Of a stretch of DNA of 64,000 nt, positions 32,252 to 41,110 are shown one piece after another. The DNA is taken from contig CAWBJY010000011.1 in assembly GCA_963789215.1 (NCBI GenBank), forward strand, positions 186,001 to 250,000. The letters run 5' to 3'. The stretch is from Phormidesmis sp963789215. GTDB lineage: Bacteria; Cyanobacteriota; Cyanobacteriia; Phormidesmidales; Phormidesmidaceae. Both the position numbers and the translations under genes were made by a program. Positions within the stretch are counted from its first letter, which is position 1. Every line of letters starts with the position of its first letter. The notes beneath the pieces were generated by a model. That model had not been told where the DNA came from and made no database searches. It saw only the letters and a program-made list of their open reading frames with translations.

Positions 32252-33328
32252 TTATAAAGCGGGGGTAGGAGCGGTAAAGCACATGTCGATTAAGTCAGCG
32301 GAGCGAATTGGGCGATCTAGCTGATACTGCGTGTAGGCCCTGAGTACTCTTTCAATGCGTCGCCACATTTGATGCGGGCCAGATTCGGTTAACGGTTGCT
32401 GGCTAGTTCCTATTGTGCCTGTTTGTGGGAACGCCGGGCTAGCCGACATCATAATAAGCTCAGGCTTACTCAGCTGCTGCATTAGGGCCAGCTCGAACCC
32501 GTTGAGATAGTCCACAATGCCCAGGTTTCGAGCGATTTCTTTTGATACCTTAGCCTTTAGCCCAGCCGTCTGTCGTCTTTCTGGGGACGATATTTGCGCA
32601 CCGGGCCTCGACTCGTTATCAAGGCTGCCTGAATAACTACTCGCGGCTTCAGCGGCCCGATGATGGCTGATCTGTACGGGCTGTGACGCTAGCTGCTCTT
32701 GCCGATATTCAGCGTACTGCTGCTGCGCTTCTTGCAGGCGATCGCGCTCAATCTTCTCAATCTCCGCTGGCTTCACGACGCCTCCGGACGTAATGCTAAA
32801 GCCGACCTTCCAGTCTGGGTTGCCTAGCTCAATCTCTAGGGGCGCTCTAGAGAGGGCGCAGCGAAAGACCTCAGGCGCGACGCCTGCGAGTGCTAATAGG
32901 TGAAAGGTGGCCTGGGTCAAACAAGGTAAAATGTTGGGCCTGCTTGCGGCTTCTATTCGCTTCAAATGCTCTAGCAGTAGATAATACAGTTCTTCTTGCG
33001 GCTGGTCGCTCAATGCCTGTGAAAGGGCAATTTCAGCTAGATACTGACTCGCCGTTAGCCGGGCTAAATCTGTGCTCAGCTTGGGAAAAGTCTGCTGAGT
33101 TTCGGCCTGCACTATCTTGTCAATAGACTTGCCTTTTATCAGCAGCAGTTCGTTTACCACAAACAGACCAGAGCGCCCGCCCAGCCTGGACTTGTGCTTA
33201 CGCGAGCCAGGTGCGATCGCGCGAATCAATCCCCATTCCTTAGTCAATACCGTCACCAGCCGATCCGACTCATTCATCGGCATGGCCTTAAGGTTGATGC
33301 CCGTCGCCTTATAGTTGCGCTGTGTCAT
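32252..33328 (-). CDS. recO: DNA repair protein RecO
   Basis: A 358-residue recombination mediator that helps RecA load on SSB-coated DNA. The N-terminal OB-fold is recognisable: YKATGINLKAMPMNESDRLV, VLTKEWGLIRAIAPGSRKHK, then LGGRSGLFVVNELLLIKGKS. The helical domain (YLAEIALSQALSDQPQEELY, HLLALAGVAPEVFRCALS) follows. It is longer than usual because of a polar insert at about 205-260 (HRAAEAASSYSGSLDNESR) that I would not assign a role. It is on one strand between deoC and the MFS gene. Confidence 0.92.
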   Translation of the reverse strand: MTQRNYKATGINLKAMPMNESDRLVTVLTKEWGLIRAIAPGSRKHKSRLGGRSGLFVVNELLLIKGKSIDKIVQAETQQTFPKLSTDLARLTASQYLAEIALSQALSDQPQEELYYLLLEHLKRIEAASRPNILPCLTQATFHLLALAGVAPEVFRCALSRAPLEIELGNPDWKVGFSITSGGVVKPAEIEKIERDRLQEAQQQYAEYRQEQLASQPVQISHHRAAEAASSYSGSLDNESRPGAQISSPERRQTAGLKAKVSKEIARNLGIVDYLNGFELALMQQLSKPELIMMSASPAFPQTGTIGTSQQPLTESGPHQMWRRIERVLRAYTQYQLDRPIRSADLIDMCFTAPTPAL

Positions 33329-33568
33329 AAAAGCTTTGTCGAAAGGTGGCTTTAGGCGGATGGGATTGCGATTGCTATATCCCTAATTTTAGTTGGTTTA
33401 TACCTGTTTTACGGGGTGGTTTCCCCTATAAAAACCTCAATCAAATCCCTGTGGGCTGCTTGCTATGCCGTTTTTGGCGAACTTAGCCGCGTCCCGATTG
33501 CCTCTCATCTTCGTTCAAAAAGGAGTAGTGGTTGGGATGAGAGTCTATGTTCGCCTCAGCAAAAAAGC

Positions 33569-34264
33569 TTAGTCTTCGTCGTCATTGTCGTCTTCTAGCG
33601 ATCGCAGTATTTCTACTCCGCGAGAAGTGCCTAGTCGATTCGCGCCCGCTTCGATCAGTGCGATCGCCTGCTCCACGTTGCGAATGCCGCCCGATGCTTT
33701 AATGCCTATGCGATCGCCGCCAATCTGCCGCAGCAGCTTCACATCTTCTACGGTCGCTCCGCCTTGCCAGCCCGTACTCGTCTTCAAAAAACGAGCGCCC
33801 GCATCTAGGCACACCTCAGCGGCCAGCCGTTTTTCCGCCGGATTTAGCAGCGACGTCTCTAAAATGGCCTTTACCGGCACCCCAGTTAGTTCCACAATCT
33901 GAGCAATCTCGTCGTGCACTCGGGTCGTATCGCCCGCTTTCAACCAGCTCAAGTTAATCACCACATCTAGCTCATCTGCGCCATTTTCCGCCGCTTCTTG
34001 CGCCTCGTACAGCTTTACTCTGGCCGTTGTCGCTCCACTTGGAAAGCCCACCACCGTACAGACATGTGGCTTCCTCCCATGCAGCCGCTCAACGGCAAAA
34101 GGCACATGCACAGGGTAGATGCAGACCGCCGCAAACCTATATTGGTCGGCCTGCTCGCATAGCTGCGCAATCTGAGGCTCTCCGGCAGCGGGTGCTAGCA
34201 GCGTATGGTCGATGTGAGACGCTAAATCAATAGCCTGAGCGCGATGAGCGGAATCATGATTCAT
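33569..34264 (-). CDS. deoC: Deoxyribose-phosphate aldolase
   Basis: A 231-residue class I aldolase that cleaves 2-deoxyribose 5-phosphate to glyceraldehyde 3-phosphate and acetaldehyde. Seen: DLASHIDHTLLAPAAGEPQI near the start, VCTVVGFPSGATTARVKLYE, DELDVVINLSWLKAGD, AILETSLLNPAEK, the Schiff-base Lys in FLKTSTGWQGGAT (context KTSTG), and the second Lys in IGIKASGGIRNVEQA. The C-terminal end is acidic (EDDNDDED). It lies upstream of recO on the same strand with 240 bases between. Confidence 0.95.
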   Translation of the reverse strand: MNHDSAHRAQAIDLASHIDHTLLAPAAGEPQIAQLCEQADQYRFAAVCIYPVHVPFAVERLHGRKPHVCTVVGFPSGATTARVKLYEAQEAAENGADELDVVINLSWLKAGDTTRVHDEIAQIVELTGVPVKAILETSLLNPAEKRLAAEVCLDAGARFLKTSTGWQGGATVEDVKLLRQIGGDRIGIKASGGIRNVEQAIALIEAGANRLGTSRGVEILRSLEDDNDDED

Positions 34265-34445
34265 AAAAACTGGCGACTCTTAAATAGGGAAAAGTAAGTG
34301 AGAGAAAAGAGAAAAGACAAAGGGCTATCGTGACGGTAGGCGAGTCGTTTAGCCTAATTATCTCTTAGCACAAGCAGTAATTTGTCTCGTAGCGGGCAAT
34401 CTTGATGTATCTGGTCGCGCTGCTACTTTCTAAAGCACTTATTTC

Positions 34446-35504
34446 ATGGCCTCACCGCTGATCTCAGCTATTATCTGCACCCACAATCGCGAGCAGTATC
34501 TAGGCGCAGCGATTGACAGCCTGTTGGCTCAGTCGATGAAGGCATATGGCGCGGATAGCTACGAAATTATTGTGGTAGACAATGCCTCTACCGATAGCAC
34601 CGCTGAGATTGTGCAATCAAGAATTGCACCGTTAGACGTTCCTCAGACCGAAGTTGCTAAGACCGAAGTTATTAAGACCACTGCCGAAACCGTTAGCCAT
34701 CCTATATTGCAATACGTTTACGAATCTACTTTGGGTTTATCTGCTGCTCGCAACACTGGCGCAACCGTTGCAAAAGGTGAGATTGTTGCTTACTTAGATG
34801 ACGACGCTGAGGCAAGCGAATGCTGGTTGGCTTCATTGCTAAGTGCGTTTGAGCAGAATGAGAAGATTGCGATCGCAGGTGGTAAAGTCACCCTTATTTG
34901 GCCGCCTAACGCCCAGCCGCCTAGCTGGCTCTCAGCCGATTTAGCCAGCGGACTCGGCGCTTACGATTTGGGCGACCAGATGGTCTACATCCAGCAGCCC
35001 TCGCTTACCCCACGCGGCCTCAACTACGCGCTGCGAAAATCTTTTCTACAAGAAGCGGGTGGCTTCGACCTCAAACTGGGCCGCGTCGGCAAAAATCTAC
35101 TCTCCAACGAGGAGCAGCAGATGACTCGAATGGCCTTAGATAGCGGCTGGCAGGTGGCTTATGTTCCGAGTGCGATCGCAGCTCATAATGTTGCCCCAGC
35201 TAGAATGAAACCCGGCTGGTTTCTGAGCCGTAGCTGGTGGCAAGGCATTAGCGAAAGCTATCGGGAACAGATCAGCGGCAACACCGGCTTCTGGCAGTTA
35301 CGCATCGGCGGCGAACGGCTCGCACGTGGCCTGTTCAAAACGCTCAAATATATCCATCGTCCGGCCCAAAGGTTCGAGAATCTAGCCTATGCCTACGGCC
35401 AAATTGCCTATATAGGCAGCGTCGTCGGCCATCTCATTCGCCGTCGCACAAATGTTGCTAACGGCCCTGTTACTAACGGCCCTTCCGCCTCCCCATTTCC
35501 CTAG
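34446..35504 (+). CDS. Family 2 glycosyltransferase
   Basis: A 352-residue GT2 enzyme: SAIICTHNREQYLGAAIDSL at the N-terminus, EIIVVDNASTDSTAEIV, and the metal-binding VAYLDDDAEASECWL. A linker near residue 60 carries the duplicated unit (AKTEVIKTTAE). The C-terminal part has a hydrophobic patch but no clear membrane span. It probably adds a sugar to a lipid-linked or surface polysaccharide; donor and acceptor are unknown. It is the first gene of the polysaccharide cluster, followed at 80 bases by another GT2. Confidence 0.9.
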   Translation: MASPLISAIICTHNREQYLGAAIDSLLAQSMKAYGADSYEIIVVDNASTDSTAEIVQSRIAPLDVPQTEVAKTEVIKTTAETVSHPILQYVYESTLGLSAARNTGATVAKGEIVAYLDDDAEASECWLASLLSAFEQNEKIAIAGGKVTLIWPPNAQPPSWLSADLASGLGAYDLGDQMVYIQQPSLTPRGLNYALRKSFLQEAGGFDLKLGRVGKNLLSNEEQQMTRMALDSGWQVAYVPSAIAAHNVAPARMKPGWFLSRSWWQGISESYREQISGNTGFWQLRIGGERLARGLFKTLKYIHRPAQRFENLAYAYGQIAYIGSVVGHLIRRRTNVANGPVTNGPSASPFP

Positions 35505-35583
35505 TTTTTTCTATTCTTTCCTTCTATTCTGCTAGCGCTTTTGCCGACCTGCTTACTTCGCTACTTTCTCTACCGCTAAATTC

Positions 35584-36549
35584 ATGAAACCCGCATCTAT
35601 TCCGGTCTCTGTCCTCATCCCCGCTAAAAACGAAGAAGAAAATCTACCGGCTTGTTTAGCCAGCGTAGCCGCAGCAGATGAAGTGTTTGTGGTCGATTCT
35701 CAAAGTGACGATCGCTCTATTGAAATCTCTGAAAGCTTGGGTGCTAACGTCGTTCAGTTTCAATTTAACGGTCGCTGGCCCAAAAAGAAAAACTGGTCGC
35801 TCGATCAGCTACCCTTTCGCAATGAGTGGGTGCTCATTGTGGACTGCGACGAGCGCATTACGCCCGAGTCCTGGGCCGAGATTGCCAAAGTGATTCAAAA
35901 CCCTGACCTGGACGGCTACTACATCAATCGCCGCGTTTTCTTCTTGGGCAAATGGATTCGCCACGGCGGCAAATATCCCGACTGGAACCTGCGGTTGTTC
36001 CGCCATGCCAAAGGCCGCTACGAAAATCTCAATACCGAGGATATCAACAACACGGGCGATAATGAGGTGCATGAGCATGTCATGATCCCGCACGACAAAG
36101 TAGGCTATCTCAAAGAAGATATGCTGCATGAAGATTTTCGCGATTTGTACCATTGGCTAGCTCGCCACAACCGCTATTCCAACTGGGAAGCTCGCGTTTA
36201 TTACAACTTGCTCATGGGGATGGGAGACGATGGCACGATTGGGGCGAATCTGTTTGGCGATTCGGTTCAGCGTAAGCGCTTTCTTAAAAAGATTTGGGTG
36301 CGTTTGCCGTTCAAGCCGCTGCTGCGCTTTGTGCTGTTCTACTTCCTTCGGCTCGGCTTTTTAGATGGACGGGCCGGTTATATATACGCCCGATTGCTTA
36401 GCCAGTACGAATATCAAATTGGCGTCAAACTGTACGAACTCAAGTTTGGCGGACGGCTCAATAATAAGGTTGAAAAGATTGATGCGATCGCAGCTAAATC
36501 TTCCGAGTCTGTAGAGTCTGCAGTACCCGTTTCCGCTGCTGACGCATAG
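35584..36549 (+). CDS. Family 2 glycosyltransferase, WaaE-like
   Basis: A 321-residue GT2 enzyme. SVLIPAKNEEENLPACLASV, DEVFVVDSQSDDRSIEISES, and the VLIVDCDERITPESW acidic motif lie in order. It has the distinctive RHGGKYPDWNLRLFRHAKGR and LHEDFRDLYHWLARHNRYS segments of the WaaE/KdtX-like group of LPS-core and exopolysaccharide transferases. A short hydrophobic region (LLRFVLFYFLRLGFL) near 255-270 may attach it to the membrane. Donor sugar is unknown. It lies within the exopolysaccharide cluster. Confidence 0.92.
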   Translation: MKPASIPVSVLIPAKNEEENLPACLASVAAADEVFVVDSQSDDRSIEISESLGANVVQFQFNGRWPKKKNWSLDQLPFRNEWVLIVDCDERITPESWAEIAKVIQNPDLDGYYINRRVFFLGKWIRHGGKYPDWNLRLFRHAKGRYENLNTEDINNTGDNEVHEHVMIPHDKVGYLKEDMLHEDFRDLYHWLARHNRYSNWEARVYYNLLMGMGDDGTIGANLFGDSVQRKRFLKKIWVRLPFKPLLRFVLFYFLRLGFLDGRAGYIYARLLSQYEYQIGVKLYELKFGGRLNNKVEKIDAIAAKSSESVESAVPVSAADA

Positions 36550-36590
36550 CGCAATCCAGAGCAATCCCGATCATTAAGAGGCTTCAGCAC

Positions 36591-37229
36591 GTGGCAAAGA
36601 CCGCCTATCCAAGCAGCACCCCCACCAATGGACTGGGTAGCCCTTCCTGGGTAGACCTTAGCCAATATCATCAGCCTGGTTACGATGCTGGCGGCTCTAA
36701 GGTGAAGATGCTGCTTTGGTGGCTGGTGCAGGCAACTGCCTTCCCGCTTACGCTGCATACAGCACACGGCCTTCGCTGCTGGCTACTCAAATGTTTTGGA
36801 GCGCAGATTGGCCAAAACGTAGTGATTCGCCCAACGGCTCGAATCACCTACCCCTGGAACCTGGAAATCGGCGAATATAGCTGGATTGGCGACGACGTAG
36901 TGCTCTATAGCTTGGCACCTATTAAAATCGGCAATCACTGCGTTATCTCGCAAGAAAGCTATCTCTGCACGGGGAGTCATTCCATTACCGACCCAAGCTT
37001 TCCACTAAAGACGGGGGAAATTATTGTAGAAAACGGAGCCTGGGTGGCAACCGACTGTTTCTTAGGGCCAAACGTCCGAGTCGGTTCAAATTCCGTGATT
37101 GGCGCAAGAAGCAGCGTCTTTCAATCTATGCCCGCTGGGCAGATATGTTTTGGCAGTCCCTGTAAGCCTGTCAAGCCCAGACTGATGAACAAGACCGATG
37201 AGCCAACGGCCTCTGCTTTGCAATCTTAG
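36591..37229 (+). CDS. WcaF-like sugar O-acetyltransferase
   Basis: A 212-residue left-handed beta-helix acyltransferase of the colanic-acid WcaF group, acetylating a sugar intermediate with acetyl-CoA. Hexapeptide repeats are seen in IGQNVVIRPTARITYPWNLE, IGEYSWIGDDVVLYSLAPIK, and NGAWVATDCFLGPNVRVGSN; the catalytic His is in LCTGSHSITDPSF. The N-terminal helix includes LLWWLVQATAFPLTLH. It starts at a GTG (36591) with AGAGG-like sequence upstream, and sits between GT2 and the Wzc-like kinase. Confidence 0.9.
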   Translation: MAKTAYPSSTPTNGLGSPSWVDLSQYHQPGYDAGGSKVKMLLWWLVQATAFPLTLHTAHGLRCWLLKCFGAQIGQNVVIRPTARITYPWNLEIGEYSWIGDDVVLYSLAPIKIGNHCVISQESYLCTGSHSITDPSFPLKTGEIIVENGAWVATDCFLGPNVRVGSNSVIGARSSVFQSMPAGQICFGSPCKPVKPRLMNKTDEPTASALQS

Positions 37230-37336
37230 TAACCTTGCAGATAAGGCGATAAGAAGCTGAGTGCTTGGAGCCTGCTGCTAAACGCGGCCTGACTTGTGAT
37301 TTATATATCTTCTTGCAGGCGCATAGCTTAGTTGTT

Positions 37337-37392
37337 TAAGCCTTGTTGTCTAAGCACTGCTGTTTAAGCACTGCTGTTTAAGCACTGCTTTT
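37337..37392. repeat. 14-bp tandem repeat, four copies
   Basis: Units TAAGCCTTGTTGTC (37337-37350), TAAGCACTGCTGTT twice (37351-37364, 37365-37378) and TAAGCACTGCTTTT (37379-37392). It lies in the 340-base gap between the acetyltransferase and the tyrosine kinase. Nothing else is recognised in the gap 37230-37569, which probably also holds a promoter. Confidence 0.85.
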
Positions 37393-37569
37393 GAGGCATT
37401 GTTGTTCTCGGATTTTCTGCTCACTAGAGAGCAGCAGAGAGCAAGACCGGGAAACTTTGCCATGCTCTTCGCGTCCTTAGTGAGTAAGTAGGCTCAATGC
37501 TGGCCTATGCGGCATTGATTTTTTTAGGTAGCGCTTTAGACCTACCTCTCACGAAGGGTTTTTAGTTTC

Positions 37570-39810
37570 ATGAGCTACGAAGAGCAGATAGAAGAAATTG
37601 ATCTGAAGCGCTACTGGCTAGTGCTAAAGCGGCGTTGGAAACCGGCATCGGCCGTCTTCGTAGCGGGTATAGCGGCCTCCATTGCAGTCGTTATGGCTCA
37701 AGAGCCGCTATACGAAGCGAGTTCTAAAGTCCTGCTGCAAAACGATAGCACGGCGGGCCTGACGGGCGTAAGCAGCGAATTGGGTTCTCTTGAAACCTTA
37801 AAAAGCACTAGCGACCCACTAGCAACTCAAGCTGAAATTATCTTCTCTCGACCCGTTCTCGTCGAAACCATCCGAGCGCTCTCGCTTAAAGATGCTGAAG
37901 GTAAGTTCATCCATCCTTCAGACTTAGCTGAGAATTTGAAGGTAGCGCCTATCGACAATACAGATATGATTCGCGTTACCTACCGCTCGGAGAATCCAGC
38001 GCTCTCTGCGGCGATCGTCAATCAGGTGATTCAATCTTACATACAAGAGAGTGCTAGTCATAGCCAGTCAGAGGTGATTGCGGCCCGTCAGTTTCTAGAG
38101 CAGGAGCTACCTCGAGCTAGAAGAGAAGCCGAACTTGTAAATGAGGCGCTAAGAGACTTTAGAACAGAAAATGGCATTGTCGTTTTGTCCTCAGAGGCTG
38201 AGGCAACTGTAGGGGCAATCGCTAACCTAGAAAGCGAGATCAGCGCTGCTCAAGTAGATCTAGTCAAAGCTCAAAGCCGCGCCAATGAGCTTTCTGGGCA
38301 GTTAGGTATGAGTGCGTCAGAAGCGCTCGACTTAGCTTCAATCAATCAATCTCCCGCTGTGCAAACTGCCCAAGCTCAGTTAGAGACGGTTCGCGCTGAT
38401 TTGGCCACCGCGCTAACAAGGTATACGCCGCAGCATCCGACAGTGCGATCGCTAGAGCGTCAAGAAGCGTCAATGACCCGGCTGCTAAGAGGCCGAGTAG
38501 AAGAGGTCGTTGGCTCGTCTGGTTCTGGCCTAACTACTATGAGCAGCCTTGATGAGAGTCTGGCAGAAGATCTTGTTCAAGCTGAGGTCGATAGAGCCAG
38601 TACCTACAGACAGCTCAACACCTTAGTTTCTACCCGCGATGCTTATCAGCAGCGCAGCGCAGCCTATCCAGGGCTAGAAAAAATGCAGACCGATCTGCTG
38701 CAAAGGCAAGCCGCCGCCCAGAGCGCTTTAGAAACGCTGCAAACGCGCTTTCAAGACGTTCAGCTAGCTGAGAAGCAGAGTAGAGGAACGGCCCAAGTAA
38801 TTGAGCAGGCCACCGCGCCTGACGAACCTACGGTCGAAGGGCAGATGAAGTACCTGCTAGCAGGTTGCGTCGTCGGTGCCTTTTTAGGCGTGGCAATGGC
38901 ATTTTTCCTCGACTTAATTGACCGCTCGATCAAGACCGTGAAAGACGGCGAAAAAATATTTGACTATGTTGTGCTGGGCGTCATTCCCCGCTTCACCTTG
39001 AACAAAGACGATACGCCAGACTGGATGCTGCCTGCATACGCCGGAGAAGAAGACGGATCGGCCTCACGCCGCATCATCATGCTGCAAAACGTCTATCCCA
39101 TCCTAGCGGGTGCCTATCAGATGCTTCAGGCCAATTTGCGCTTTATCAGCTCAGATAAAAAGCTCACGTCTTTAGTTCTGACTAGCTCGGTTGCTGGTGA
39201 AGGTAAGTCCGAGGTATGTGCCAACTTGGCGACCTCTATCGCTCAGACCAACCGGCGGGTGCTGCTAGTTGATGCCGATATGCGATCGCCCAGTCAGCAT
39301 CACTTATGGAACGTGGTCAACGCCGTGGGCCTAAGCCATGTACTTGTCGGCGAAGGCAGCCTAGAGAGTGCACTTCAGCCGATTGGTAAAAATCTCACGC
39401 TGCTCCCAGCCGGGGTCACCCCGCCCAACCCGATGGCCCTGCTCGACTCCGAGCGGATGGCTCAGCTCATCGAGCTATTCCGCGAGCAGTTTGACTACAT
39501 CATTTTCGATACGCCTTCTCTCACCGGCTGTGCGGATGCTGCGGTCCTTGGGAACTTGGCGGACGGCGTGCTGATGGTCATGCGTCCTCGCCAGGTGACC
39601 TTCGATCGAGCGATCGCGGCTAAATCGCTGCTAGCCCGCTCTGGCGTAAATGTTCTGGGTTTGATTGCTAATGGCGTTGATAGCAAAAACGACTTTGGCG
39701 AATATTCTTACGACCCCAGCGAGCTAACGGACGCGGCCAAGCACACTGCCCGCACTGCCAAAGGCAGATTAGAAGGCGCTGTGGGAAAAACGACCGCAGG
39801 GCATCGCTAG
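37570..39810 (+). CDS. Wzc/GumC-like polysaccharide co-polymerase with C-terminal tyrosine autokinase
   Basis: A 746-residue protein. A Wzz domain with a first membrane helix (about 28-45) opens it, followed by long coiled coils (about 180-410) in the periplasm and a second membrane helix (YLLAGCVVGAFLGVAMAFF) at about 427-449. The cytoplasmic BY-kinase then shows Walker A LTSSVAGEGKSEVCANLATS at about 535-554 and Walker A' VLLVDADMRSPSQ near 563. Only a short tyrosine tail is visible (GEYSYDPSELTD), so the autophosphorylation cluster is minimal. It controls chain length and polymerisation and works with the Wza-like protein encoded next. Confidence 0.93.
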   Translation: MSYEEQIEEIDLKRYWLVLKRRWKPASAVFVAGIAASIAVVMAQEPLYEASSKVLLQNDSTAGLTGVSSELGSLETLKSTSDPLATQAEIIFSRPVLVETIRALSLKDAEGKFIHPSDLAENLKVAPIDNTDMIRVTYRSENPALSAAIVNQVIQSYIQESASHSQSEVIAARQFLEQELPRARREAELVNEALRDFRTENGIVVLSSEAEATVGAIANLESEISAAQVDLVKAQSRANELSGQLGMSASEALDLASINQSPAVQTAQAQLETVRADLATALTRYTPQHPTVRSLERQEASMTRLLRGRVEEVVGSSGSGLTTMSSLDESLAEDLVQAEVDRASTYRQLNTLVSTRDAYQQRSAAYPGLEKMQTDLLQRQAAAQSALETLQTRFQDVQLAEKQSRGTAQVIEQATAPDEPTVEGQMKYLLAGCVVGAFLGVAMAFFLDLIDRSIKTVKDGEKIFDYVVLGVIPRFTLNKDDTPDWMLPAYAGEEDGSASRRIIMLQNVYPILAGAYQMLQANLRFISSDKKLTSLVLTSSVAGEGKSEVCANLATSIAQTNRRVLLVDADMRSPSQHHLWNVVNAVGLSHVLVGEGSLESALQPIGKNLTLLPAGVTPPNPMALLDSERMAQLIELFREQFDYIIFDTPSLTGCADAAVLGNLADGVLMVMRPRQVTFDRAIAAKSLLARSGVNVLGLIANGVDSKNDFGEYSYDPSELTDAAKHTARTAKGRLEGAVGKTTAGHR

Positions 39811-39877
39811 ACACGGGCGATGTTTAGTTCAACTCAAATCCTGAAAATTTAGCTCAACAGAGCTTGCTCTTGGTCTT

Positions 39878-41050
39878 ATGTCTCGCATTTTCTTCCCAGT
39901 CGTATCTACTCCGATAGCCACTTTGCTATTGCTTGTCAGCAGTAGTGCAGTAGGGAGTTCAATCCTGTTGCACAGCGGTGCGGCGATCGCGCAAATCACC
40001 GGGCAGCCCACTATCGGCCTGCCCCAGCTCGCTCAGCCTCAATCTACAGCCCAGCCCGCTTCGGCTTCCTACGTAGGGCTACCGCCTGCTTCTAACGTCA
40101 GCACCGCCAACTATGTCTTGGGTGTTGGCGACCAAATTTCGCTTTCTGTTATTGGCTACCCAGAGTTCACCGGGAACCTGGCGATTTTGCCCGATGGTAC
40201 CGTGACTTTGCCCTTAATCGGCCCGGTGCAGGCCAGTGGCTTAACAACTGCTCAGCTCAGCAGTTTGCTGTCAGCTCAACTGAGAACGTACCTGGTCGAT
40301 CCGGTCACGAGCGTGGGTTTATCGGTCAGACGGCCGGTTGTGGTTACTGTCGCGGGCGAAGTTCATCGGCCCGGCCCTATTCAGCTAGGGAGCGGCTCGA
40401 ACTTGGGCGGCGATGTTTTGAGCGCCGATTCTACCAGATCTGCCGGGCCGGATACGGCAGTCGGCGATCGTCAGGCACTTCCTACGCTTAGCTCTGCGGT
40501 TTTGCTCGCAGGCGGCGTCACGCGCGATGCCGATATCCGGCAGGTAATGGTGCGTCGCCCCGTTGCCGGGGGTGGCGAAGAACTGCTGACGCTCAATCTT
40601 TGGGAAGTGGTAACGGCTGGTGTGGGTACGGCAGATCTGACGCTGCGCGATGGCGATTCGGTCTTTGTGCCCCGGCTAACCGGCAACGAGATCGATCGCA
40701 GAGCCGTTGCTAGCTCTAGTCTCGCTCCTAGCGCCGTCAGAGTAAAAGTGGTGGGCGAGGTGGTCTCACCCGGAGAAGTCGCAGTGCCCCCTAATAGCTC
40801 TATTTCTAGTGCAGTTGCGATCGCCGGTGGCCCCACAGAAGATGCTCGGCTTTCAAACGTCAGCTTAGTCAGGCAAACCGACACCGGGCAAATCGAGGAG
40901 CAAGCGATCGATCTAAGCCATTTAATTGACGACTATCAGGTGCAAGAGGGCGATGTCATCGTGGTCGCTAAGCGCGGCTATCTCTCTGTTGTCGATGGGA
41001 TAGGCAGAGTACTCAACCCACTTAATATCTTTCGACTATTTGGATTCTAG
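39878..41050 (+). CDS. Wza-like polysaccharide export protein
   Basis: A 390-residue export protein with an N-terminal signal (ATLLLLVSSSAVGSSILL). The poly-export domain is VGDQISLSVIGYPEFTGNLA, LPDGTVTLPLIGPVQASGLT, and ends in a YLVDPVTSVGLSV strand; two SLBB-type repeats follow (VTVAGEVHRPGPIQL and VKVVGEVVSPGEVAVPP). A C-terminal amphipathic end (NPLNIFRLFGF) could be the outer-membrane part. There is no clear lipobox Cys. It forms the outer-membrane export channel in partnership with the Wzc-like kinase, 67 bases upstream. Confidence 0.92.
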   Translation: MSRIFFPVVSTPIATLLLLVSSSAVGSSILLHSGAAIAQITGQPTIGLPQLAQPQSTAQPASASYVGLPPASNVSTANYVLGVGDQISLSVIGYPEFTGNLAILPDGTVTLPLIGPVQASGLTTAQLSSLLSAQLRTYLVDPVTSVGLSVRRPVVVTVAGEVHRPGPIQLGSGSNLGGDVLSADSTRSAGPDTAVGDRQALPTLSSAVLLAGGVTRDADIRQVMVRRPVAGGGEELLTLNLWEVVTAGVGTADLTLRDGDSVFVPRLTGNEIDRRAVASSSLAPSAVRVKVVGEVVSPGEVAVPPNSSISSAVAIAGGPTEDARLSNVSLVRQTDTGQIEEQAIDLSHLIDDYQVQEGDVIVVAKRGYLSVVDGIGRVLNPLNIFRLFGF

Positions 41051-41110
41051 AGACGGTCTTAGGCGCTCCAACTTTTCAGTAATAGCTCTCTTTTTAGGGG
41101 CAGTCACTCA

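Noticed and set aside
37337..37392. Possible iteron-type replication origin
   Set aside because: Only four short AT-moderate units, with no replication gene or DnaA-box cluster nearby.
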